A DNA stretch of 52,822 nucleotides from an uncultured Porphyromonadaceae bacterium (GTDB lineage: Bacteria > Bacteroidota > Bacteroidia > Bacteroidales > Muribaculaceae), in contig UQLL01000017.1 in the NCBI GenBank assembly GCA_900541835.1, forward strand, positions 1-52,822, written 5' to 3'. Below the pieces are notes generated by a model that was not told where the DNA came from, did not search any database, and worked only from the letters and a program-made list of their open reading frames with translations. Shown here in pieces: positions 40,516 to 50,700 of this stretch (position 1 is its first letter; each line of letters starts with the position of its first letter). A program made the translations under genes and the position numbers.

Positions 40516-41502
40516 ATGGCCACCGACAAGCAAAAGGAGCCTGAAAAAGCAACCGTCGCGCCCGGGGAACCCCGCACCGAGGCCGAATACATTGAAGCGA
40601 TAGACCGGCTGCGCCGCGAGCGGCGGGCCGTCATCATGGCCCACTACTACCAGCGGCCCGAGATCCAGGAGCTGGCCGACCACATCGGCGACTCCCTGGC
40701 GCTGGCCCGGCTGGCGGCCAAGACCGACGCCGAGGTGATAGTGCTCTGCGGAGTCCACTTCATGGCCGAGACCGCCAAGATCCTCTGCCCCGGCCGCACC
40801 GTTCTCATCCCGGCGCCGGAGGCCGGGTGCTCACTGGCCGACTCCTGCCCCCCCGAAGAGTTCGAGGCATTCATAAAGGAGCATCCGGGCCACACCGTCG
40901 TCAGCTACGTCAACACCTCGGCGGCCGTCAAGGCCCTCACCGACATCGTCGTCACCTCCGGCAACGCCCGCAAGATCATCGAGTCGCTGCCTCAGGACGA
41001 GAAGATAATCTTCGGCCCCGACCGGAACCTGGGCGGCTACATCAACTCCGTCACCGGGCGCGACATGGTGCTGTGGCCCGGCGCCTGCCATATGCATGAC
41101 CGCTTCTCGCTGCAGGGCATCCTCGATATGAAGCGCGAAAATCCGGGCGCCAAGATACTGGTGCACCCCGAGTGCAGGAAGCCCCTTCAGCTCATCGCCG
41201 ACATGGTGGGCTCCACCGCCAGGCTGCTCGAGTATGCGCAGTCCAGCGATGCCGACACCTTCATCGTTGTCACCGAGAGCGGCATCCTGCACGAGATGCG
41301 GCGCCTGTGCCCCGGCAAGACCCTGCTGGCCGCCCCCGCCGACGATGCCGAGTGCCAGTGCAACCAGTGCGAGTACATGAAGCTGATCACCCTGGAAAAA
41401 CTCTACCGCTGCCTGCGCGACATGACCCCGGCCGTGCACGTGGAACCCGACCTGGCGGAAAAGGCCATCCGTCCCATCCGGCGCATGCTCGAACTGAGCT
41501 GA
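40516..41502 (+). CDS. nadA: Quinolinate synthase
   Basis: Condenses iminoaspartate with dihydroxyacetone phosphate to give quinolinate in NAD synthesis; needs a [4Fe-4S] cluster. The 328-residue product opens with the substrate-binding IMAHYYQRPEIQELADHIGDS. Cysteines in the family positions are in AGCSLADSC, PGACHMH and CQCNQCEY, which supply the cluster ligands, and the HPEC motif is present. nadB and nadC are not in the window. It is convergent with a Crp-family regulator whose stop is only 15 nt away. Confidence 0.97.
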   Translation: MATDKQKEPEKATVAPGEPRTEAEYIEAIDRLRRERRAVIMAHYYQRPEIQELADHIGDSLALARLAAKTDAEVIVLCGVHFMAETAKILCPGRTVLIPAPEAGCSLADSCPPEEFEAFIKEHPGHTVVSYVNTSAAVKALTDIVVTSGNARKIIESLPQDEKIIFGPDRNLGGYINSVTGRDMVLWPGACHMHDRFSLQGILDMKRENPGAKILVHPECRKPLQLIADMVGSTARLLEYAQSSDADTFIVVTESGILHEMRRLCPGKTLLAAPADDAECQCNQCEYMKLITLEKLYRCLRDMTPAVHVEPDLAEKAIRPIRRMLELS

Positions 41503-41517
41503 TCGAGCTTGCGGGGC

Positions 41518-42144
41518 CTACCTGGCGCGCTGGTCGCGTATGATCTGTCGGCGGAGGCGGCTTAGGTATGCGGGCGTCACGCCCAGGTAGCAGGCAATGT
41601 CCTTAAGTGGCACGGAGCTGATGATTTCGGGCCTGTGGCCGAGCATGGCCTCGTAGCGCTCGCGCGCGGTGCCGTTAATTACGCGCTTCTTGACCTCGTA
41701 GTGGTACAGCTGGCACTGCGCCAGGCGCAGGTTCCAGCGGGCGAACTCGGCGCTTTCGGCCACCAAGGCGTCGAAGTCGGCGGCGCGCACGTGGAGCAGC
41801 CGCACCGGCGTGCACGCCTCGAAGCTGACGCTCGACGGTTCCCCGTTGTAGTATGAGTGGAACGACTGGCAGATGGCTCCCGGCGTGCCGAAGGCCTGCG
41901 TGACCTCCTGCTCGCCGTCGCGGTACCAGGTGCGCATGATGCCCTCGAAGATGACGTAGAGGTCCGGGTCAGTGTCGCCGCGCCGGATGATGCACTGGCG
42001 CCGCCGCAGGGTCACCACCCTTCCCAGGTCGATGAAGCGGTCGGTCAGCGCGTCCGGCATCCGCAGCGTGCACTCATTGTTGAGCAGGTCGTGGATAGTC
42101 TTTCGGTCTTCGGCCGTCAGTGCTGAAACTATATCGGAAGCCAT
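41518..42144 (-). CDS. Crp/Fnr-family transcriptional regulator (2)
   Basis: A 208-residue regulator. The N-terminal cyclic-nucleotide-binding-like roll spans about residues 35-140 (RRGDTDPDLYVIFEG) and the C-terminal helix-turn-helix is VPLKDIACYLGVTPAYLSRLRR. It has no Fnr cysteine cluster and the effector is unknown. It differs from the regulator at 6943-7581 in sequence but has the same layout. The ATG lies only 5 nt after the G of a TAAATTTG box, so a leaderless mRNA is likely. Upstream is the cut-off end of a DUF1016 gene. Confidence 0.87.
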   Translation of the reverse strand: MASDIVSALTAEDRKTIHDLLNNECTLRMPDALTDRFIDLGRVVTLRRRQCIIRRGDTDPDLYVIFEGIMRTWYRDGEQEVTQAFGTPGAICQSFHSYYNGEPSSVSFEACTPVRLLHVRAADFDALVAESAEFARWNLRLAQCQLYHYEVKKRVINGTARERYEAMLGHRPEIISSVPLKDIACYLGVTPAYLSRLRRQIIRDQRAR

Positions 42145-42148
42145 GCCG

Positions 42149-42156
42149 CAAATTTA
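42149..42156 (-). promoter_or_regulatory. -7 box of the second Crp-family gene
   Basis: TAAATTTG on the minus strand, four bases from the ATG. No -33 TTTG is found at the usual spacing. Confidence 0.55.
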
Positions 42157-42576
42157 CTAAGAGATGTCTATATGATGTCCCCACGGAACTATGCCGAAAT
42201 CAGTAGGCATCTCAAATTCGTCAACAACTTGTTGACGAATTACATCCTCTTGATTATAAAACTCATACCACCGCTTGGCATACTTGATATTGGTGACGGA
42301 AAAACCTGTCTGACCGGGGAAAGCAGTCTTGAGGTCAAGACTCAGACAGTCGAAGAATGCGGTTCCCCATTTGGCAGCTTCGTGAAGCCTTGAAATATCC
42401 CGACCCATGGACCAGTAATATTCCAGCATTGTCGTGTTGACCTTGACGGCAGCCTTTATCTGCGACCTACGGAAACGTTCTTTCAACGTAGTCAAAAGCT
42501 GAGCATATTCCTTCCCCGCAATAATTGTATCGCGTTTCACAAATGCCGGTTTGTTGTCTGACTTTGTCATAATCAT
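42157..42576 (-). pseudogene. Truncated DUF1016 (YhcG-type nuclease family) N-terminal domain
   Basis: A 139-residue remnant of a protein normally about 350 residues long. What remains is the DUF1016 N-terminal DNA-binding-like domain: LLTTLKERFRRSQIKAAVKVNTTMLEYYW, the heart of the domain SMGRDISRLHE, then TGFSVTNIKYAKRWYEFY, and the PWGHHIDI motif at its end. The C-terminal PDDEXK nuclease-type domain is missing. The stop codon lies directly beside the promoter box of the Crp-family gene. The stretch is clearly lower in GC than its neighbours, which suggests acquisition and decay. Start is MIMTK at 42576 or MTK at 42570. Confidence 0.7.
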
Positions 42577-42782
42577 TTACCTTCAGATTCTTTACGGTAT
42601 TAAGACATATTGTCAGAGAATTATTCTCTTGATGTTATTTGCAAAGTTACTGATTATTTCCGAAAACACAAAAATGCACCCGAAACATCAAGTCTGTTCC
42701 GCGATACAATATGGAGTAATCAATTACGGACGATTGCGAAGTTGGGAAAATAGGCAAATCAGCTCAATACCAGAACCCGCAA

Positions 42783-42828
42783 AACAAGGAGGGACGGCAC
42801 CACCCGGGTGGTGCCGTCCCTCCTTGTT
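42783..42828 (-). terminator. Perfect 23-bp-arm palindrome, terminator of the LRR gene
   Basis: Arms AACAAGGAGGGACGGCACCA… and the exact complement with no loop (46 bp). On the minus strand it is followed by TTGTTTTG. The core GGGACGGCACC resembles the dispersed palindrome family. Confidence 0.7.
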
Positions 42829-42870
42829 GACTGTATGAGCAGGCTGGCTACTCGTTAGTGATCTGTCTCA

Positions 42871-44379
42871 TTACTTCATGACCTTGAAGGTGCGGCCGGC
42901 CACGCGGACGATGTAGAGGCCGGCGGGGAGGGCTATGACGGGGTCGGTGCCGGAGTAGACGAGGGCGCCGGAGATGGCGTGGACGCTGATTGCGGCGCCG
43001 TCGGGTGCGCCGAGCACGGCCAGGCCGTCGGCGGTGCGGGCCACCGAGATGTCTGGGTCGGCGCCCGTCGAGGCGACGCCAAGGGTCTTGATGCTGGTGA
43101 AGTTCTTCCATACGTCGGCGGCGCGATAGGCGTCGACGGAGCCGGCAGGCACGTTTAAAGTGCAGCCGGTATAGACGGCGTCGGGGAAGGCCGGGTATCT
43201 GCTGGAGTTGCCTATGGAGGGAGGAGTGGCTGCCGAGATGTTGATTTCGGTCAGGGCGGCGTCCTTGGCGAATACGCTGAAGTCGAGAGTGGTGATTTTG
43301 CTGCCCATGGTCACCTTCTTGAGCAAGGTGCATCCCTGCATGGCGGAACCACGGATGCGTGTCACGGTTTCCGGAATGTCAATCTCGCTGATTGCTACGG
43401 TGTTGAGGGCATTGTCCCATATCTGTGTGGCCGTCAGGGGCAGCTTCACGGTTCGCAGTTTCGTGCAGTACATAACGAAGGAGTTGGGTACGGAGGTGTC
43501 TACGCACCTGGAGGCGTCCATGCTCGTGATGGAGGTGTAGTAGAAGCACTTGGAACTCATGGTCTTGAGCGAGGCGGGGAGCACCAGGTCGCCCTTGGCC
43601 TGGCGGCAGTCGGCGAAGGCGCTGCTGCCCAGGTAGATCAGCGACGTCGGGATGGTGATGAGCTGCAGCGAGTCGCAGCGCATGAAGGCGCTCGATTCGA
43701 TGCGCGTAACCGAGTTGGGGATGGTGACGTTGTGGATGCGGCGGTTCTGGCAGAAGGCGCTGTTGGCGATGGTGTCGAGGCCGTCGAGCAGCGTCAGGTC
43801 AGTCTTGCCGCCGGGGCTGGAGATGAGTGTCTTGCCGGAAATGGTGTACAGGGCGCCGTCGTAGGTCTTGAAACACTTGTTGCCAGGGGCGAGCTTGATT
43901 TCCGCCAGCGAGTTGGTTTCCATGAACGGGTTGATGCCGATTTTCGTGACGGTGGCCGGGATGGTGATGCTCCGCAGCGAGCGGCAGTAGAGGAACGTCG
44001 ACACGCACAGCTCGCGGATTTTGGTGTCCTCCAGGTTGCACGACACCATGTTGGTGCAGCCGTTGAAGGCCTGGTAGCAAATGGAGTCGATGGTGGATGG
44101 CAGCGTCATGGAGGTGATGCCGGTGCAGTTCTTGAAGGCGGTGCCGTCGATGGCGGTGACGGTGTATTCCTTGGCACCGAGGGTGACGGTGGCCGGGATG
44201 ACGATGTCGCCGTTGAGGGTTTCCTCGTTGCCCTCTTGTTCGGCGACCATGGCGGCCGTCTCCGAGATGACCTGGTAGTTGATGCCGCCCACCTTGTAGA
44301 CGGTGTCGTCGGCCTGGGCCGACGTGGCGGCCAGCGACATGGCGGCGGCCAGCAGGATGGTTGAGTAACGTTTAAGCAT
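42871..44379 (-). CDS. BspA-type leucine-rich-repeat surface protein with sorting domain
   Basis: A 502-residue exported protein, probably a surface adhesin. The start is MLKRYSTILL (ATG 44379), which gives a clean signal peptide ending near TSAQA; an upstream ATG at 44526 crosses the promoter. Residues about 40-430 are treponemal/BspA leucine-rich repeats (LRR_5), with recurrent ITIPxSVTxIxxxAFxxC units such as VTIPNSVTRIESSAFMRC. The C-terminal 70 residues (about 430-502) form a type-A-like sorting domain (AISVHAISGALVYS, then GLYIVRVAGRTFKVMK). It has its own TTTG-N21-TATCTTTG promoter and a perfect-palindrome terminator. Confidence 0.9.
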   Translation of the reverse strand: MLKRYSTILLAAAMSLAATSAQADDTVYKVGGINYQVISETAAMVAEQEGNEETLNGDIVIPATVTLGAKEYTVTAIDGTAFKNCTGITSMTLPSTIDSICYQAFNGCTNMVSCNLEDTKIRELCVSTFLYCRSLRSITIPATVTKIGINPFMETNSLAEIKLAPGNKCFKTYDGALYTISGKTLISSPGGKTDLTLLDGLDTIANSAFCQNRRIHNVTIPNSVTRIESSAFMRCDSLQLITIPTSLIYLGSSAFADCRQAKGDLVLPASLKTMSSKCFYYTSITSMDASRCVDTSVPNSFVMYCTKLRTVKLPLTATQIWDNALNTVAISEIDIPETVTRIRGSAMQGCTLLKKVTMGSKITTLDFSVFAKDAALTEINISAATPPSIGNSSRYPAFPDAVYTGCTLNVPAGSVDAYRAADVWKNFTSIKTLGVASTGADPDISVARTADGLAVLGAPDGAAISVHAISGALVYSGTDPVIALPAGLYIVRVAGRTFKVMK

Positions 44380-44447
44380 ATCGTTGAAGTGTTGGTGGAA
44401 TCGGTATATTTCCAGCGTTGCGGGCCCGAAAAAGCCCATCGCTGCCG

Positions 44448-44480
44448 CAAAGATACGCCCCTTTCGCGGCGACCGCCAAA
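44448..44480 (-). promoter_or_regulatory. Promoter of the LRR protein gene
   Basis: TTTG (44480-44477), a 21-nt spacer and TATCTTTG (44455-44448) on the minus strand; the ATG is 68 nt downstream. Confidence 0.75.
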
Positions 44481-44623
44481 ATTTCGCCCCATAAAAACGC
44501 CCCTTTTGCGCTTTTTCTTGTACCATGTCAAGATTTTAAGGTCATCAGGGTATTGGGGCCTATAGGATCGTTAGGGACTTTAGGGACTTTAGTGGCCCTG
44601 TAGACAAAAAATAAAGTAAAAAA

Positions 44624-44655
44624 TTTGCAACGATAAAGATTTAGCCTTAACTTTA
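44624..44655 (+). promoter_or_regulatory. Promoter of the second GLUG gene
   Basis: TTTG (44624-44627), a 20-nt spacer, and TAACTTTA (44648-44655), one mismatch from the -7 consensus. The leader to the ATG at 44774 is about 115 nt. Confidence 0.6.
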
Positions 44656-44773
44656 CCGCAGGAAACAAGAGCGCGGATTAGACGGACAATTAGGTTCTGC
44701 CGATGTTCGCTTGCTCGGAAAATGAAATGATAGAGCCTTCCTTTGACTTTTTCTAACACTAAATACATCGCTT

Positions 44774-47700
44774 ATGCAACACAGATTTTTAATGCGGGTC
44801 CTCGCTGCGATGCTGCTGACGGGTACGGCTGCAGCCTACGGACAAGTCACGCAGGAGGTCGGGTTCCGCTCGAGCACCTCGCTGACGGCTCCGCTGGAAC
44901 AAAGCTGTGCGGCAGCCACATCGGCGGCAAGCCCCGACCGGCAGGCATATTCTGCCACATCGCAGGCCTTCACTCTGGGCAACGTGCCCATGACGGCCTC
45001 ACGCGGCCCTCTGAAAGCCACAGCCTCGCGGAGACCCGCACAGCAGCCACGGGGTGCCATCACCTCGCCGGCTGACCTGGCCGGCCAATGGATCAACCAG
45101 TATCCGATGTACGACCTGAGTCTGTCGGGCGGCTCCACAGCCGTCATCACCACGACCGAAGGCTCCGACATCGTCACGGTGTCGAACTTCTGGCGCTCCG
45201 GCGGCAAAATCACAGCTACAGTGGATGCCGCCTCCGGCACTTTGGCCATCAAGAGCCAGGTGGTGACCAGGCGCACCGACGGCACCACCATGTCCATAGC
45301 GGCGCTCAATGTCGCCAACGGACGCCCCCTGCGCTCCGAAGTCCTCACCGTCGTAATCCGTCAGGACGGCTCGATGCTCTGCGACCGTCCCTGGGGTATC
45401 TTCTACGACAAGAGCGACCCCAACGGCGGCGATAATCCTGCCTATGAGAAGGATGACTACGCCAATGTCTATCAGTACATGATTTTCGAGCGCGGCACCT
45501 CCACCATGAGCCATGTCAACGTGACGCGCGGCGACACGACCTCATATCCGGTCATCGCCACTCAGATAAGCGCCAACGTGCTACAGGTCAAGAACTTCCT
45601 GGGCTACGGCCAGACGGTCAACCTGCTGCTCAACCGCGACAAGACCTACACATGCCGCACCCAGGCGGCCCTGGTGGAAGGATCCACTCCCTATTATACC
45701 CGCGGCGACCTGGTGCTCAACGACCAGGAGCAGCCGGAATCCTGGTCGGAGACGTTCAGCTTCCCGGCCGGCTCCGACCCCAGGCTGGTGCAGTTCGGCA
45801 ACATGAGCCTCTTCTACGGCCGCAGCTACTGGGTGGGCCTCATCAAGGATGCCCGCCTGAACCTCAACACGGCTCCCGATTTCCCCGCCCCCTTCCGTCC
45901 GCTCGAGGGTGCCGGCACACAGGCAAGCCCCTATCTGATCAAGAGCGCCGACGACCTGTGCCAGGTGCAGGAGCGTGTCAACTCCAACGACAACTTCGAC
46001 TTCAAGGTCACCAGCGGCACCGACACCATCCCCTGCTCGCGTACCTTCACAGGGCAGTACCTCAAGCTCACCGCCGACCTGGACATGTCGGGCTACGACT
46101 TCACCCCCATCGGCAACCGCAACCACTACTTCGCCGGTCATTTCGATGGCGCGGGCCACACCGTCAAGGGCCTCGACATCTACGGCGGCGCAGGCTATGC
46201 CGCCATGTTCGGCCAGGTGGATGCCCTGGGTTCGCTGAGCAACCTTACGCTGGATAACATCACCGTCAGCACCTCCTCCATCTACGGCGCCGCCCTTGCC
46301 TCTCGCTGCGAAGGCAAGATCGACAACTGCCACGTGCGCAACAGCAGCATCCGCGTAGCCAACGGCTTCCAGGGTGCCGGCGCTCTGGCAGGCACATCCT
46401 ACGGCATCAGCCGCTCCACCGTCACCGACTGCACCGTATACGCGGGCGACGGCTACGGCGGCGGCCTGGCGGCCCAGGCTTTCGGCCCCGTCACCGACTG
46501 CCATGTTTCCGGCACCACCCTGAGCGGCCTCATCTACAACGCCAACAACATACCCCCCTTCGGCGGCATCGTCTCCACCTCCAACGACGCCATCACCGAC
46601 TGTTCCTTCGCCGGCAGCGTGGAGATTCCGGCCGCATACTATCCTGTCACCATCGGCGGCATCGTCGGCATCATCCAGGGCCTGACCAAAGGCACCGGCA
46701 TAACCCGCTGCGTTGCCGCAGGCAACTTCCTGGGCACCATGGGCAACTACGCCTCCTATAACCGCGTCGGCGGCCTGGCAGGCATGTGCGCCGCCGACAT
46801 CACCGACTCCTACTCGGCCGGGCAGGTGCGCGGCAACAACTCCCGCACCGTCGGCTCGCTGACCGGCATGGTACAGTATGTGCAGAACGACGAGGGCGTG
46901 ATGAAGCAGCCCAAGTTCACCAACTGCTATTCCACTGCCTGGATGAATGTCGGCAATCTGGAATATGCTCCGTCGGCCACTACGTGCGGCGAGCTATTCG
47001 GCTCCTCCGACCCGCAGAACCCCCCCACGGTCACCAACTGCTACTTCAACAGCGACATCAACAACCTCGGCTCTCCCAAGCATGGCCTGACGACCGCGGC
47101 CCTCACCTCCGCTTCCGGACCCGAGGGCTTCGGCGACGCCTGGACTTTCACCTCCGGCGCCTATCCGCGCCTTAAGACACAGCTCTCCAGCCCCGTCAGC
47201 GCACTGGCAAGCTCCGCCCTGCTCTATGCAGGCTCCTCCACCCGCGCCCGCATATTCAAGGACCTCCAGGTCACACAGCTTGGCGACGTCCGCTTCGGCT
47301 TCCTGGTCAACGGCGTTTTCTCCACCAGAGGACACTACGCGACCATCGAGAACAACACGCTGCGCCTCAACGATCAGCTACTGTTCGGCATCGACACGGT
47401 AGCCGTCAGCAACAGCGCCGGCACCATCTCCTGCTCCGCCATGATGGCCCCCATCCCCTGGCAGGGCGAGGGCACGGCCGCAGAGCCCTGGCTCATCACC
47501 GACAAGGCCGATATGCTCGCCCTGGGAAAGATGACCAGCGAGAGCAACGTCTCCTTCCCCGGCACCTATTATAAGGTGACCGCCGACATCGACATGGAGT
47601 ACGACGATACCTTCAACGGCATCAGCTCCACCAACACTTCGGGCCGCGTGCTATTCCACGGCACCTTCGACGGCGACGGCCATACCATCCACAAGCTAAA

Positions 47701-50700
47701 AATCGGGCGCCTTGCCTGGACAGTCCGTCCCGAGGATGACCCGAATGGCGTGGGCACTGTCAACACCTCCGCCAACCGCGCCACCTACATCGGCCTCTTC
47801 GGCGAAATCGCCAACGACGGCATCGTCCGCAATGTCAACATCGCTGCCGACTCCAAGTATGAGGTATTCGCCACCGCAGGCTCCATAGCCGGCAATAACT
47901 ACGGTCTTGTGGAGAACTGCCGCAACTATGCCGACGTATGGGGCTTCAGCTCCTGGATAGGCGGCATCGTCGGCCAGGTGCAGAAGGGTGGCATCGTCCG
48001 CGACTGCTACAACGCCGGCAACGTCACCGCAGGCTACCGCAACGCCGGCGGCATCTCCAGCCAGAGCCAGGGCGCCGTGGAGAACTGCGCCAACACCGGC
48101 AATGTCTCCGTCATCTCCCTTTATCAGGCTGCCGGCAAGAACAGCATCCGCTATGCAGGCGGCATCCTGGGCGGTCTCAACGGCGGCCGTGCCGTCAACT
48201 GCTTCAACTCGGGCCGCGTCTTCGCCCTCGAAGGCTACGCGGGCGGCATCGTCGGCACCACACCGAAGGCCACCACTACGGCCAACTTCGCCAATGACCT
48301 GACCGGCAATGTCAACATCGGCGTGGTAGAGAGCGGCGTCACCCGCTATATCGGCGGCATCTCCGGCGGCCTCGGCACCGACGGCACCATCGAGAACAAC
48401 TTCTACGACGCATCGCTCAACCCGATGGGAGCCATAGAGAGCTCCCCAGCTCCGGGCATGACCGGTCTGGGCACCCGTCAGCTCACCTCCGGCACTCTGC
48501 CGACAGGCCTGGAAACATCGCTGTGGTCAGCCTCAGCCGACAGCTACCTCATCCCCGCCAAGCATGCCGACGAGGCTGCCCTGCAGGCCGTAAGGCATCA
48601 GTACATTCTCTTTGCCGACGGCGAAGACCGCACTCACGTGAGTGCCAATGCCACTCTGGCCACCTTCACCGGTCTGAGCTGGGAGCTGCTCAGCCACAAC
48701 GGCTTCACCGTCAGCGGCAACACTCTGCTTCCGCCCGCCAGCGCCCAAAGCGTGGTGGTGGACACGCTGCAGGCCACTCTCGGCGGCTACAAGCGTCTCG
48801 TACCCGTGCAGTTCATCCCCAAGGCACCCTGGGCAGGCGAAGGCACCGCGGCCAGCCCCTGGCTCGTCACCGACGCGCAGCTGTGGAACGCCATCGGCAC
48901 ACTCATGGCCCAGACCGGCGACGAATATGAAGGCAAGTACTTCCGCGTGGCCAACGACATCGACTTCGACGGCGCTCCCATCGGGATGATAGCCGTAGAC
49001 CCGACTACCTTCAAGGGCACTATCGACGGCGCTGGCCATTCGCTCAACAACTACGTCTTCGAGGCTGCCGCCCAGTATCAGGCACCCGTCGGAGTACTCG
49101 GCGCTCAGGGCGAAATCCGCAACCTGACCGTCAACGGCAAGCACACCGTCACGCTCGCCTCCGGCTCCTACGCCTACACGGCCGGTCTGGTGGCGAAGTG
49201 CTACGGCAAGCTCACCGGCTGCGTCAACCGCTCGGAAATATCCTGCAACAAGGGGTATGTGGCCGGTCTGGCGGCCTACGCCTATACCGGCTCCGTCTTC
49301 ACCGACTGTGTCAACCGAGGCAAGGTCGGCACCACCGCATCTGCCGGTTACATCGGCGGCATCGCGGCCAACGGCCAGGAGGGCGTCACCTACATCCGCT
49401 GCGGCAATGAAGGCACCCTCACCACCACCGGCACCACCGGCTACATCGGCGGCATCGTTGCCGACTCCTACGAGTCGCGCTTCGACTCCTGCTACAACCG
49501 CGCCGACATCAACCTGCCCAAGGTATCGAACATCGGCGGCATCATCGGCCGCGCCTACGGCACAAAGACGGCACAGCAGATGTACTACTTCACAGGCTGC
49601 TACAACACCGGCGACATCACCGGCAAAGCCTATCTGGGCGGCATCTCCGCCTATTGCGTGAGCACCGTGGGAGCAGGCAAGTCGCAGTACTTCGGCTGCT
49701 ACAACACCGGCAACATCACTGCCACCAGCACCTCCACGTCGTCATCCTCGCCCGCAGCCGCCGGCATCGCCGCACAGTACCGCCCCGGCTCTCTGTACAT
49801 GGCCTGCCGCAACTCCGGCACCATAACCATCTCCGACAAGGCTTACGGCGCAGGCGGCATCGTCGGCACCACCGCAGGCATTCCCACCGAGGCCCTCCCC
49901 GTCCAGATCGACGACTGCCACAACACGGGCGAAATCCACGCCCTCGGCACCTCGGCCTACTGGGTAGGCGGCGTCATCGGCCATGTCAATGACTATGTGA
50001 TGGTGATGAACTGCACCAACACCGCCCCCGTCAGCGCTCAATACGCAGCCGGCGGCATAGCCGGCGCAGTGTGGGGCTCCCACGCCATGATCGACAACTG
50101 CTGGAACTCGGGCGACGTCACCGTCGACCGCCGCTTCGCAGGCGGCATCTCCGGCAACCAGGGCGTCACCAACGCCAAGACGGCTACCGCCACCATCAGC
50201 TCCTGCCGCAACTCGGGCAAGATTCGCAGCCTCAGCACCACCGTCGGCGTACTGACCACCACAGCCGCCCTCGACGGCCACGGCATCGGCGGCATCGCCG
50301 GCCAGTTCCCCGGCCTGATAGAGTATTGCGCCAACTTCGGCGAGGTGGAAGGCCCCACCATGGTCGGCGGCATCCTCGGCGAACCGGTGATGAACAAGAC
50401 CAGCGCCCGCACCCGCATCAACGGCTGCTATAACGCTGCTGCGGTCACCTGTCTTACAGACGGTGTCAAGGCCGGCATCACCCCCACCTCCCAGACTGCT
50501 TTCTGGGGTGACAACAACACTCTGACCAACTGCTACTACGCCACGGACTGGGGCACATTCGAGGAGAGCCATGCCGGTGCATCGGCCCTCACTCTCGGCG
50601 AGCTCTGCACCAAGTCCATCAGCGACGCATGGACTCTTATCGGCGACTACACCCTGCCCGTGCCCGCAAGCATGCGCAACGACGACGGCTGGAAGGCCTG

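Larger units (their letters stand above)
44380..44773. other. Divergent promoter region between LRR and GLUG 2 genes
   Basis: Besides the two promoters it holds 9-nt tandem units TTAGGGACT (44571-44588) and a mixed TATAGG/GGCC stretch. From about 44600 it is AT-rich. I see no further gene or RNA. Confidence 0.5.
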
